Notes: a model not told the origin generated them from the letters alone. Shown: positions 40,306 through 50,005, numbered from the stretch's first letter. The stretch is DNA of 64,000 bases from Perkinsela sp. pyNocScin1 (GCA_964019655.1 CAXHTR010000001.1:372001-436000), one strand, 5' to 3'. Program-made: numbers and translations.

Positions 40306-41085
40306 ATGCGCTCGATAAGCACACTGCCATTCTTCCATCTCCTTGTGCACACATCAGATTCATCCCCTGACATCGCCAAGCAGCAAATAGCTATGGAGCA
40401 GGCCCTTTTCACACCCGCCAACATCGACCGCGGCATCTGGGAGTACCTCTTTCGCGAAGAAGCCGATCGCACCGATGCCCGGCAGTGGCGCGGCGTCGAG
40501 ACTTCAGGGTCCACCATCACTGAGTTCGTGATGACGAGCCCATCGAACCACATGCCCATCTACTCAGTCACCCTCGCGTGGCTGCCGCACACAATCAAAA
40601 AGCTTTTTCTCGGCCCAGTGAACCTCATCGAGGACTTTGACTGTAAGCATCTCCCGAGAGACCTGCGATACTTCTACATTCAAGCGCAATTCGTAAGATA
40701 CATTGGCACGAGCAAATTTCCGAGTAAGTTAAGTCTCTCGGACCTGCCACGGCACTTGGAGCACTTTTACTTTCACAGTGAGCACCCGCTATGCCAGACG
40801 CTCGAGATCTTTAATGTTCCCCCAAACATTGTGCGTATCATGATCTGGACTAGGCAAATGCAGCGCGTGATCGTCGATAATGACGCACTACCGCAGAGTT
40901 TGCAGGAAATCGTCTTTTGGACGGGCGGCGACGATGGTACGCTGCAGCGCATCAGTGCAAGAGGTGGAAAGGTCGACAAGCGCGTGCGCGCGGGAAAGGG
41001 AGGCTACGTGCACCCGGAGAACTGGGAGTACTTTAAGAAGAAGTGTGCTCAAATTTACAAGGAAACGAAGGATATCAATCCGTAG
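40306..41085 (+). CDS. Short LRR-like protein with conserved tail (259 aa)
   Basis: The start is taken at the ATG at 40306 (MRSISTLPFFHLLVHTSDSS); the frame is open upstream but lacks an ATG. The cap has DARQWRGVETSGSTITEF without cysteines, then WLPHTIKKLFLGPVNL, LPRDLRYFYIQAQF and an insertion before DLPRHLEHFYFHS. The tail has ARGGKVDKRVRAGKG and an aromatic end (WEYFKKKC). It belongs to the short subfamily with 11157, 12545 and 35232. No membrane segment. Confidence 0.82.
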   Translation: MRSISTLPFFHLLVHTSDSSPDIAKQQIAMEQALFTPANIDRGIWEYLFREEADRTDARQWRGVETSGSTITEFVMTSPSNHMPIYSVTLAWLPHTIKKLFLGPVNLIEDFDCKHLPRDLRYFYIQAQFVRYIGTSKFPSKLSLSDLPRHLEHFYFHSEHPLCQTLEIFNVPPNIVRIMIWTRQMQRVIVDNDALPQSLQEIVFWTGGDDGTLQRISARGGKVDKRVRAGKGGYVHPENWEYFKKKCAQIYKETKDINP

Positions 41086-41530
41086 GTTATAAATAAGGGA
41101 AAGATATGATTGGACAGGTTGCTTTTTTCTTATTTTACTGTTTCATAAGTGCCACAAGTCAAAGTATCACTTTGCCTTTTTATGTTGATTGGTACAGATA
41201 CATACGCTTATCATACATATGCGTCAGGGTCAAATGCAGTCTGTATTTCTGTGTCTACAGCGGCTTTGACTTACCTCATTCGCGGCCTTGGAGACCCGAA
41301 AAAATGTTTTCTTCGATGATTGATGCTCAGTGTTGCCTTTGGTCATTCGATGAAGCTTACTCGAATAGCGACTGTTCAGCCATTCTTGTTCTGCGTACGT
41401 TGTACGCTTCAAGAACCACGTCTTAAGATTTTGTAGGCCGCACAAATCTATATCTTTCATGCGTCAGCGAAATGGTCAGTTTTAGCAATGAATTCGACTT
41501 TGACCCATTTATATTTTCCATTTCGACGTC
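41086..41530. other. Intergenic, nothing recognised
   Basis: A 106-codon frame starting at 41106 is hydrophobic at its start but has no family features. I treat it as noncoding. Confidence 0.35.
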
Positions 41531-42088
41531 ATGATGATTCATCTGCCTTTCTATTTATTACCATCACAATCTATGCTCAAGATAATTTGTTTACGATTGC
41601 GCTCACGCGTGCGCAACTTCCGTCAGACCGTACGCAACTGTTTCTCCATGTATGCCCTCGCCTTCATCTGCGCTCATTCTCTCATGCAATTCGTGATATT
41701 TGCAGTCGCTCAATATGACCATTCGCACATGACAACAGAGGACAAGCAGCTGTCGTTGATGCTCATAGGTGCATTCGTATTTGCCATCTTCGAAAAAGTT
41801 GTGCATCACACGCGCAGCGCGCTTAAAGCTAAAGGGCGTACATTCGCTGTTCCTCCGCCCACGCTCAGCCATCTCTTCACGCAGTTCGTTTCGTCTATTC
41901 TTCCAAGACGCATGTATCAAAATGGAGCAGTGGGGCCGCAAGAGTGCTCAATATGCCTCAGCGCTTTTCAAGATGGAGAGTCCATTGTGACGCTTCGATG
42001 CAGGCACACGTTTCACGCCGCATGCATCGACACATGGCTCATGGCGTGCCTTCGCTGTGGCTACTGCCGCACCTCAGTCTTGATTTAG
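41531..42088 (+). CDS. Membrane RING-H2 finger protein, probable E3 ubiquitin ligase
   Basis: The 185-aa protein has two hydrophobic segments (about 40-60, MYALAFICAHSLMQFVIFAV, and 75-91, LMLIGAFVFAIFEKVV) and a C-terminal RING-H2 domain: C139, C142, C157, H159, H162, C165, C176 and C179 in the C3H2C3 order (CSICLSAF...CRHTFHAAC...CGYC). RING-H2 domains recruit a ubiquitin-charged E2; the two helices suggest anchoring in ER or endosomal membrane with the RING in the cytosol. Several in-frame ATGs near the start leave the exact N-terminus open. It is the only non-LRR gene of the plus-strand block. Confidence 0.85.
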   Translation: MMIHLPFYLLPSQSMLKIICLRLRSRVRNFRQTVRNCFSMYALAFICAHSLMQFVIFAVAQYDHSHMTTEDKQLSLMLIGAFVFAIFEKVVHHTRSALKAKGRTFAVPPPTLSHLFTQFVSSILPRRMYQNGAVGPQECSICLSAFQDGESIVTLRCRHTFHAACIDTWLMACLRCGYCRTSVLI

Positions 42089-42577
42089 GGGACCTTAGTA
42101 AAATGTGAACCATTGCCTTGCAGAATATGTACTTTATCCGAGAATAGATAGGAATACCAGTGCGATCGATGCTCTCTTCGTCCCATTTGTTTGTAATTAT
42201 GTTTTCACTCTATTTTGAGATGGCTGCGTAAGATAGCTCAGCTACACAAAGATTCGTCAGTGAAGGGGTGAGCCAGAAGGCTTTTCGTTGGGAGTATCGA
42301 GGACGGACACACCCTATCGAGGAATTTTCATTTCGAAGATTTACTCGTTTTTTCCAGTCTTTCGAACATTTCAGGTTACGGATGCTCTTTGGATGGTTTA
42401 AAATTTCAAATGACTCTACTTCTAGTCTTTGAAATCTATGCCATGCATTGCCATAGGAAAATTCTGTCAAAGAATTTTGAAGCGTATGCAAACTAGCTTT
42501 ACAAGCCTGATACGTATAAAAAGATACTTGTTCCGTATTTTTGAAGTTTTTATATTCCAAATACGTACGAGTTTTCA
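42089..42577. other. Intergenic, nothing recognised
   Basis: AT-rich spacer. A 140-codon minus-strand frame that crosses into the next gene is a shadow. No repeats seen. Confidence 0.4.
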
Positions 42578-43333
42578 ATGCTTTTTGTCCTCGGTCTTTC
42601 GCTTTCCTCCTTCGTGGGCACTGCAGATACACCCATGCCCGCTGGCGAAAAACACAAGCAATACAATATGATGATTAATGCACTCGTCCCTGCGAATTCG
42701 ATCGAAATTGTGCAGAGGGTACTCGTTTCCCCACTAGACGAGGAGCACCTTTGCTGCTGGGTTGGGGTCTTCTGCGCAGGGACCATCATTCAAAGACTTC
42801 TTTTGGAGGAGACCCGAGAGTTCCAGATCAAACTTGACATCCGCTGGCTCCCACCGACGCTGGAGCTTCTACACTTGAATGCAATTTATCTCATGGACAG
42901 ACTTCCCCTCAAGCACCTTCCTCGTGAGCTTCGGTACATCGGCCTCATCGGGTGCCAATGTAGTATCAATGATTTCATCAAGCCGAACCAGCTCATCCTA
43001 CAGCACGTGCCTGGGCACCTCGAAGAGCTCCATATCCTCGATGGGTGGTTCATCGGGGTGATTTCTCTCTTCGGTCTTCCAGAGTCCATGCGCATCATTC
43101 AGGTCAGTAACACAGCGCTCAAAACGATATTCGTGGATTTCCAAGACTTTCCTGAAAGCATGCAGTGCGCTGGGTTTCGCCAGTCACCGAAGACGAAACC
43201 AAAGCTCGTCCGAGTTGGCAAGGCGAAGGCACCGATATGCTTTGACCTTGACCATGAGTTTAATTTGAAGCTCTCTGGATATATTCACACTGTCTTTCGA
43301 TTGGAGAGGGATGTCATTGCAAGGGTGCGATAG
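42578..43333 (+). CDS. Short LRR-like protein (251 aa)
   Basis: Signal-like start MLFVLGLSLSSFVGTADTP, a cap with CCWVGVFCAGTIIQRLLL, then degenerate LRRs: WLPPTLELLHLNAIYL, HLPRELRYIGLIGCQ, HVPGHLEELHILDGWF and GLPESMRIIQVSN. The tail segment KLVRVGKAKAP matches the KFVRVGQGSQK segment of 47602-48294, which places it in the short subfamily despite a different C-terminal end. No membrane helix after the leader. Confidence 0.83.
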   Translation: MLFVLGLSLSSFVGTADTPMPAGEKHKQYNMMINALVPANSIEIVQRVLVSPLDEEHLCCWVGVFCAGTIIQRLLLEETREFQIKLDIRWLPPTLELLHLNAIYLMDRLPLKHLPRELRYIGLIGCQCSINDFIKPNQLILQHVPGHLEELHILDGWFIGVISLFGLPESMRIIQVSNTALKTIFVDFQDFPESMQCAGFRQSPKTKPKLVRVGKAKAPICFDLDHEFNLKLSGYIHTVFRLERDVIARVR

Positions 43334-43725
43334 ACCCTTATTTTCGTGAATGCAAAGCTGTGTTCAATTTTTGAAACATAGAGGGACGCGACAAGAACAG
43401 GATTTCGTTTCGAGTGCGTGGCCAGAGAAACGGCTGAAGCACAACGCTTCGCAGGGTAAGTACAAATCTGTTTGCCTATTGAGCTTTGTAAAAACGCACA
43501 AAAGGCTCGGTCACTGGAAAGCGGAAAGGACAGCACATAACTTTTAACAATCTTTGTGTCCTTTTAAGCAGTAAGTGAAGCATTGCTCCCAATCTTCTGA
43601 GAGCTGCTGGAAACGCAGCCCCAAAGGATGATCCATAAAATGATTATATACCAATAATGGATGCCCTTTTGCTTGTGTGTCGAGCATAAGAAATAAACAT
43701 TTAGATTTTACTTAAGCCTCAATCA
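43334..43725. other. Intergenic, nothing recognised
   Basis: Spacer without a coding frame of note, inverted repeat or RNA gene. Confidence 0.4.
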
Positions 43726-44438
43726 ATGCACTTCATCTCTTACAGCTTCACTGCCGATAACGCTGCAATCGGCCGGTTCGATCCCAGTATGCTCAGTGAC
43801 CACGTGCTGATGGACCTTCTCTACGTTCCCGACGACTATGAGCAGTCCCGCGCCGAGATGAAGGGTGAGGAAGACGACGCTTGCACATGGCGCATGATCT
43901 CCTGCGATGTGCAGAAAAACGTCAAAGAGATCCAGTGGCACGGCCCAAACATCAAGCTTTGCGGGTCCATCAGCTTCCCGGCGCTTCCACCAAAGCTCAG
44001 TCGTTTCAGCATTATTAACCAGCCAGCTCGCGGCGAGATAGACACGACAACCCCCCCCCCCCTCGATCGCTGGAGTTCCTCTGTGTCCAGTGGACGCAAG
44101 TGACGGGGACAGTTGGCCTCGGCAACCTACCGAAGGGTATCGAAACAATTTATATAATAGAAAATAATATCACAGCCATAGTGAACATTGTGAACCTGCC
44201 AGCGAGCCTCGAAGACATCGCAGTCAATGAGAAGAACATAAAGGATAAATCGATTTACGTCGGGAAATTGCCAGAAAGCCAGCCTTACCTCGACTTCGCG
44301 GACTGCGGGTTCACTGCGATACTATGTGCGGACCCAGCGGATAGGTGCCGAATACGCACTGAGGCGGATCTTTCGAGCACTTTCTCGGATATGTCCTACA
44401 CATCGGAGAGTGACACATCTGAAGAGGAGTCTGAGTGA
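43726..44438 (+). pseudogene. Small CTWRxISC-type LRR gene, frameshifted at a 12-C run
   Basis: The first part (MHFISYSFTADNAAIGRFDP...) has the cap DACTWRMISCD and reads to the C12 run at 44051-44062, where it shifts into TTTPPPLDRWSSS and stops at 44103. The frame that fits the paralogue 56467-57105 resumes after the run (LEFLCVQWTQVTGTVGLGNL) and ends at 44438 with an acidic, Ser-rich tail. A change of run length would restore the frame, so this could be slippage during replication, a phase-variable gene or a sequencing artefact. Confidence 0.8.
44051..44062 (+). repeat. Homopolymer C12 inside an LRR gene
   Basis: Twelve consecutive C at the exact point where the reading frame of the LRR gene changes. 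The intact paralogue codes PPQLE at the corresponding place and has no such run. Confidence 0.85.
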
Positions 44439-44556
44439 ATTTGAAAAGAAGGTATGGTAGTCCCAATTACTCCGTATGAATTGCTTGAGACTTTTCTCTT
44501 TTTGTTTAAGACTTTCACCCCGTTCTGATTCACTTTTGAAAATTTCATTTCATTCC

Positions 44557-45537
44557 ATGCTCTCGGCTTGCTTAAATGCAGCTGATACCCTTCCCGTAGC
44601 CCACCCTGATATCGCCTCGCTGAGCGACCAGACAATGCTCGAGCTTCTCGTCAGTGAAATGACTGAAGACACCCAAAAGCGCTTCCAGGACCCCGACGGT
44701 GCCTTCACCGACTTCAAAGACTGGCGTGAAGTGTACATTCGCCGAGATGACACGGCCATTGGCATAAGCTTTAACGGAAGAGACATTGCAGGTACTATAC
44801 TGCTCGACTACCTTCCCCGACACTTGACGAACTTTGACATCACAAGGTGCATGAAGCTCGAGGGCACAATTGAGACAAGTGGCCTCCCGCAGACTCTTTG
44901 TACTCTCGCAATCGAAGAGACGAAACTCACTGGGACGTTCGACTTTCGCACCCTACCAGACACGCTGACGCGTCTCACCATCGTCCGTACGCCGTTTCAC
45001 GGGAGTTGTGACTTGACTGCGCTTCCACCGCGTCTCGAGAGGCTTAAAATCATGAGTGTTGATTTTACTGGCAGCATTGTGCTCACACAGCTCCCAGCTG
45101 AGCTAGTGAGGCTGCATATTGCAGAGACTAAAATCACGGGAGAGATCGACTTGAGCACCCTGCCTCCGCGAGGAGAGCTTCGAGAGCTCAACCTCAGCGT
45201 CAACGCGCTCTCGGGCAGTATTTCTCTCGAAAACTTACCTCGGAGCCTCGCTCAACTCGACCTCTCCGGAAATCAGCTGTCGGGGGCGATTCAGTTCTCT
45301 TTGGAATCCAAGTACCCATCATACATCTTTCTCTGCGGGAATAAGCTGGGAGGGGAGCTTGATCTCCATGACATGCCGGAGTGCGTGTCATTCCTCGATG
45401 TCTCAGGGAACCTTTTTCATGGTAACGCTTTTATTCACAGCAATACGCCGCAGGAGTGCATCGATATATCTGACAACGAGATAAATTACGTCTTCGATGA
45501 GAATGGGGTGAATAAGACAACAGAATATGCGTTATGA
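44557..45537 (+). CDS. Leucine-rich repeat protein (326 aa)
   Basis: The ATG at 44557 (MLSACLNAADTLPVAHPD) fits the family better than the upstream ATG at 44476. The motif IASLSDQTMLELLVSEM replaces the usual GRLD segment, then a cap with FQDPDGAFTDFKDW and about 9 LRRs, with unusually many Thr residues in the ladder positions (ITRCMKLEGTIET, IEETKLTGTFDF). The tail is INYVFDENGVNKTTEYAL, like the ends of 9597 and 54991. It resembles 50471-51253 in its N-terminal part. Confidence 0.87.
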   Translation: MLSACLNAADTLPVAHPDIASLSDQTMLELLVSEMTEDTQKRFQDPDGAFTDFKDWREVYIRRDDTAIGISFNGRDIAGTILLDYLPRHLTNFDITRCMKLEGTIETSGLPQTLCTLAIEETKLTGTFDFRTLPDTLTRLTIVRTPFHGSCDLTALPPRLERLKIMSVDFTGSIVLTQLPAELVRLHIAETKITGEIDLSTLPPRGELRELNLSVNALSGSISLENLPRSLAQLDLSGNQLSGAIQFSLESKYPSYIFLCGNKLGGELDLHDMPECVSFLDVSGNLFHGNAFIHSNTPQECIDISDNEINYVFDENGVNKTTEYAL

Positions 45538-46073
45538 TGAAAAGTTTACGAGCACAGTGCAGTATTTTACAAGTTAGACTTTAGCTTACGTGCATAATTC
45601 AGTCGTTGCTTGTCTGATAGAGAGCAAATAGCAATTGTACCCTAATTATTTGATATAACACGAAGAGATGGTCACATGGATGTTGTAGCAAAGACTCTGA
45701 TGATGTGATGGATTTCTTTCTTAAGGTGGATGCATGGAAATACGTATGAATGCATGATGCGCATGAGAGATGGCTGAATACATGTACGCATTTTTTTAAC
45801 GCGCCCTTTTTCGAATGTTTTCAGCTTGGGCTACCAGGTATTTTGATCGAAATCAGTGTTTATTGACCTCTGAAAATGGGCTTTTTGAGGGCCAGTCTCA
45901 AATTTTTAGGGGTTAGTCTAAAGTCCACTGGGTTGGAAGAATCAGATTGAACAGAGAAAATCAATAAGAAAAGCCACGTTATAAAAGTGTTTGGAGGTGA
46001 ATTGATAAATAATTTTATTCTTAAGGGCTGAAAATGTTGTCAGCTTTTCATCTTCATTTCATCATTCAATTCA
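45538..46073. other. Intergenic, with a dispersed repeat copy
   Basis: AT-rich spacer with copy 3 of the dispersed repeat at 45893-45930. No coding frame was found. Confidence 0.45.
45893..45930 (-). repeat. Dispersed 38-bp repeat, copy 3
   Basis: On the minus strand it reads CAGTGGACTTTAGACTAACC and ends AGACTG, exactly 38 bp as in copy 2. The flanking bases change so that CCAGT pairs with ACTGG, where copies 1 and 2 have GTCAGT / ACTGAC: a compensated change that hints at a selected stem, or at inverted ends of an element. Confidence 0.6.
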
Positions 46074-46727
46074 ATGTATTCCATCTATCTCCTCACAGCC
46101 GACATCCCGAGTTTATCGAGAATCGACAAAGATACACTGCCCGAACAGGCTCTTATAGAGCTGCTCTGTGCAGGTATAGAGCCAGATTGCGATTTATTTG
46201 ATGCGCACGGACAATTCAAAGATATCGAGCGCGTTGCAGGTGTGCACAGGATAAGGAAAAATGTGCAGTTCATTGCCTTTCCATATCGGAGGCTGCGGGG
46301 GTCGATTGACACGCAGTGGATGCCCAGAAAGCTGCGCGGCTTCAATATCGCCAATAACTTTCTGACAGGAAGTGTGCTCCTCGAAGGGCTCCCAGAAACT
46401 GTCGAATACCTGTCGTTCCAAGGCAACGAATTCACGGGAAGTCTTAACCTCACAAATCTGCCACCGATCCTCATCGAGCTTCGTGTGCACCAGAATAAAT
46501 TTTCAGGCAGTGTGAATCTTGATGCACTCCCCGACACGCTCAAAACACTAAATATTTCGAACAATGCGCTTTTGGGGTCGCTGTGCCTCTCAAAAGTCCC
46601 AGGCTCGCTCCTCGAGCTCAACCTGAGCCGAAACAAATTTTCGGGGGATCTGCTCGTGAGTCGGCAGCTCAAGGAAAAAATAACATCAGAGTGCAACTCG
46701 GACCTGCATATTATCTGTGCTGAATGA
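46074..46727 (+). CDS. Leucine-rich repeat protein, short GRLD-like type (217 aa)
   Basis: Leader MYSIYLLTADIPS, motif LSRIDKDTLPEQALIELL, a shortened cap (FDAHGQFKDIERVAGV) and five regular LRRs (for example LPETVEYLSFQGNEFTG and LPPILIELRVHQNKFSG). It ends in a charged stretch (QLKEKITSECNSDLHIICAE). It is half the length of its long relatives while keeping intact ends, so it looks like a natural short form made by loss of repeats, not a truncation. Confidence 0.87.
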   Translation: MYSIYLLTADIPSLSRIDKDTLPEQALIELLCAGIEPDCDLFDAHGQFKDIERVAGVHRIRKNVQFIAFPYRRLRGSIDTQWMPRKLRGFNIANNFLTGSVLLEGLPETVEYLSFQGNEFTGSLNLTNLPPILIELRVHQNKFSGSVNLDALPDTLKTLNISNNALLGSLCLSKVPGSLLELNLSRNKFSGDLLVSRQLKEKITSECNSDLHIICAE

Positions 46728-47601
46728 ACTACAGAGGTTGATTTGCAATTCTTTAGAATTGAGAGATAGCAGAAATTTTATGTTTTTGTTGGTTATTGGC
46801 GATGATGAATTATCGGATTGCCTCTTCGATTCATCCATATTTTTCATAATGGGCCTCATGGGGGACATGAACTGTGTGACAATCCGTCGATGCATGAAAT
46901 TTCCTGATCGAATCACAGAATGGGGAAATCTATCAATTTTACACGGTTCAATTCCGCAGTCGGTAAAAATTTGACGCACGATTTTAGACTTTTCTTTTGT
47001 CTATTGGGAGCCAAGCACTTACCACAAAAAAGCACTGCGATATCTGGATATACGCCTCTAAAATTGATGGAACCCATCACTGGAATCGGCATGGCCCTTT
47101 TGCACGATTTGTTTTGTTTCACGCACTCGGAAGGTGATACGCATTTTTCGAGATTGGAATGGTAATCAAGGCGAGTCCGAGTGAAACTGAGTGCATAATA
47201 TAGCGATCGAATGAGTGCCTGGCCTCCTGCCAGAAACTGTGTCTGAGTGTCAACAGGAACCAATCATGCTGAATCAACGCTTCAAACAGACTGCTTTCCT
47301 GATCGATTGTAGATATCCGTTATTCACCCAACCTGGGCATCAACGTCATAGGACTTTGAAATTCTTCTGCGATGAAGTTCCCAATAAGTGAAAGATTGCG
47401 GCCTTTCAGCTAGTTATAGGCGATATTTGGTGAGCCCCTGGTTTCAAGCGAAATTCATCATAGAGGTTATGTGCCATCATGTACAAAGTGCACTTCAAAT
47501 TACTCGATCTGATGTAAAATACTGCATATTGATACACATCGATTTTATGTTTGCCACACGCAATTATTTGATTCTATGATTTCACTCTAATCTCCATCCT
47601 C
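46728..47601. other. Intergenic, nothing firm
   Basis: An 874-bp AT-rich spacer. Open frames of 80-116 codons on both strands overlap each other and show no domain. No inverted ends were found. Confidence 0.4.
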
Positions 47602-48294
47602 ATGTACCCCTCCCACCTCATTATCGCATCTGATCCACCTATGACCGAGCCCGACCTCCAGTCGCATCTCCTTGACGTCGTCTGTGCTGGAACAAAAACA
47701 GCATTCCGCTCCATTGTCATGCCGGAAACCGCCCAAGGCCCCTGCGAATGGCGCGGCTTTACCTGCAGCGGCGGAAAGCTCTCCCAGGTCGCCTTTTGCT
47801 ACTGGTACGAGATGATGGGCGACTTTGCCATTGCTTTCCTACCCAACTCGACGCAGTACATTGGCATCGAAGGCTGCCAGCTTGGCCACGCAATCCACAC
47901 ACGTTATCTGCCGAGGAGATCGAGGTACATCAAACTTCGCGACAACGCAATAACGGGAACGCTTGTTTGTGCTCTCCCCGTGCACCTCATTTGCCTCCAT
48001 ATATCAATGAATGCGCTCAGTGGTAAAGTCCAGCTCACCAACCTCCCACCAATGCTGGAAGCCCTTCAGCTCTTCGATAATGACTTTGTGCAGAAAACTG
48101 TGTATTTCGCGAATATTCCGACAACTGCCGTTGAAGTTCGGTTCGAAAACAGAGCTTTTGCGGTGAAGCCAAAGTTTGTGCGAGTTGGTCAGGGATCGCA
48201 GAAACATGCAGAGGCAAGTTTTTTTTCTGAAAGAGTATGGATGTGCCCGCCCGAGTTTGAATCTGTAGCGTATTGGGAGTCTGTTTACGTGTAA
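47602..48294 (+). CDS. Short LRR-like protein with VW/YW tail (230 aa)
   Basis: Last gene of the plus-strand block. Leader MYPSHLIIASDPPM, a cap with PCEWRGFTCSGGKLSQVAF, which matches the plant-type LRR N-terminal cap pattern CxWxGxxC, then FLPNSTQYIGIEGCQLG, YLPRRSRYIKLRDNAITG and LPPMLEALQLFDNDF. The tail KFVRVGQGSQKHAE and VWMCPPEFESVAYWESVYV pairs it with 13761-14453. The convergent strand switch begins right after its stop. Confidence 0.85.
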   Translation: MYPSHLIIASDPPMTEPDLQSHLLDVVCAGTKTAFRSIVMPETAQGPCEWRGFTCSGGKLSQVAFCYWYEMMGDFAIAFLPNSTQYIGIEGCQLGHAIHTRYLPRRSRYIKLRDNAITGTLVCALPVHLICLHISMNALSGKVQLTNLPPMLEALQLFDNDFVQKTVYFANIPTTAVEVRFENRAFAVKPKFVRVGQGSQKHAEASFFSERVWMCPPEFESVAYWESVYV

Positions 48295-49220
48295 AGTTTG
48301 TAGCGAGCTCATTTTTTCTCGTCACGTACACTAGTTTTCAAAGGAAAGTACCCAGATGGCGATCTCTTGTATCAAAAGATTTTTGACTAATTATTTTTTT
48401 GAAATACTTCTACATGCCAGGAGAGTCGAAATCAAGCGTCGAATTCGAAAAATTCGAAAGTCCAATTTTCGATAAAATTTTGACCGACGGGTCCCCAATG
48501 GAATCAATATCCATTTTGACTGGCACGGTAGAGTCCAAACCTGAGCTTCCGTGAGAGCGTTTGCGGCTGGATTGCTATATGAGCATGAGCAAAACAATGC
48601 TAAAAACTGTTGAAAGGCCTGGGGATCATTTCGGCATACGTCCATAACCTTTCACATCAGTGCATCATTAGACACGTGGAATGCTTCCCCCCAACCGTAT
48701 ACCGGAGGTCCTCGAAGCTGAGGCCCATAATATCCGCCACTGAACCATGAGAAATAGGGGTCAAAAACAGGCCATTTTTTCATACAGAGTCAACCATAAC
48801 AGATATGAGAGTAATTTTAGTTGATTTAACTATCTACGCGTCGAGATCTCTCAAATGCCGCCCTTTTTACCTTCATATCTGAAAGTATGTTGAAATGGCA
48901 TCTAGGTACTTTCCTTTGAAAAGTAGTGTATTCGTTCTGTCGAATAATTTCCTTCGAATTATCATTTTCAAAGATATATGCATTTTCTTTGGGAGAGAAA
49001 CGTTCAATGAAATTCGATCATTAGTTTTCTCAAAGCTTGGTCCTTTTCATCCCGGATGACTGTTTTCACATGAAATTATGAAGCACTTCAGCATTTTAAA
49101 TATTTATCGATGCGAAGCGCCGAAAGTATGATTTTGAATTTTCAAAAACGCATAAGGATACATCTTCTATCATGTCTTTTATTACTGAGTTATTTCATTA
49201 ACTTTTTGCATTATACGCCT
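48295..49220. other. Convergent strand-switch region
   Basis: Transcription from the plus block and the right minus block meets here. Most of the space (48329-48928) is a terminal-inverted-repeat element. No gene or RNA gene was found in the rest. Confidence 0.6.
48327..48930. mobile_element. 600-bp element with 32-bp terminal inverted repeats and TA duplication
   Basis: The ends at 48329-48360 (CACTAGTTTTCAAAGGAAAG...) and 48897-48928 are inverted copies matching at 29 of 32 positions, flanked by TA on both sides (48327-48328 and 48929-48930). The length between is exactly 600 bp. There is no transposase frame. A TA duplication suggests a Tc1/mariner-type miniature element; the CACTA ends would also fit the CACTA group, which usually makes 3-bp duplications. 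Confidence 0.85.
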
Positions 49221-50005
49221 CTAATTGATTGTTTTCAAGCTCTTGTTGCAGTATTTCTCCTTATCAACAAGCGGATTGTCCGGAAAAATCACCCACACTG
49301 GGGCAAACGCTCGAACGATGAGACCCCGCCGCACTTTTCTGGTCTCGATCGTCCCCGAAAAATCGTTGTGGAAAATGTCTATGCCCCGTGTCGACTCTGG
49401 GAGGTCGCTAATGACAATTTCCCCTGAAAACATGTTGATCCCAAGATCCAGTGTTCGAAGCGTTTGCGGGAGGTCTTTGAGGGGGACTTTCCCGTGAACC
49501 CATTGTTCATCACGTCCAGTCTTTCGAGGCGTGGCGGAAGATTTTCAAATGCAATCGTCCCTGTGAAACGATTGGAACTGATGGCGATTGTGCCCATGGA
49601 GGCGGGAAGCTCCTCCAAGGCTGCAGACCCTGAAAAACGATTGTTCTCGAGGATCAGGGCCTCAAGGCTCTGTGGGAAAGCGGCGAAGTCAACTGTCCCG
49701 TCGATATATGTGAGACGGATACGAACAATCTTGACGCTTTGCGGCAGGTACTTTGGAACAAGCGATCCACTCCACTTTTGGTCGTATCTTTGGACAGAGC
49801 AAAAATCAGAAACAAGGCCATTCGTATCGATACCGAGAGACTCCCACGTGTCGATAGGACGGTACACACCGTCACTGTCTTGGTGCAGGCGCTGGGTGTT
49901 CTCGTCAAGCTCGCTGATGAGAAGCTCAAGAAGCGTTTGATCAGGAAGCATATCGATCTGTACGCGGACAACGGCGCTGTCGATGAGAGCGAGCGGAACG
50001 AGCAT
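49221..50005 (-). pseudogene. LRR gene broken by one frameshift
   Basis: From the ATG at 50003-50005 (MLVPLALIDSAVVRVQIDML) the frame covers the cap (HQDSDGVYRPIDTW) and five LRRs, then shifts at FTGKSPSKT. In the neighbouring frame the repeats go on (PLKDLPQTLRTLDLGINMFSG) to the normal end at 49221 (NPLVDKEKYCNKSLKTIN), which matches the intact sister 50471-51253 (NPLVDRQKYCNRALKII). One base has been lost near 49481-49494. It and its sister are a tandem pair. Confidence 0.85.
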
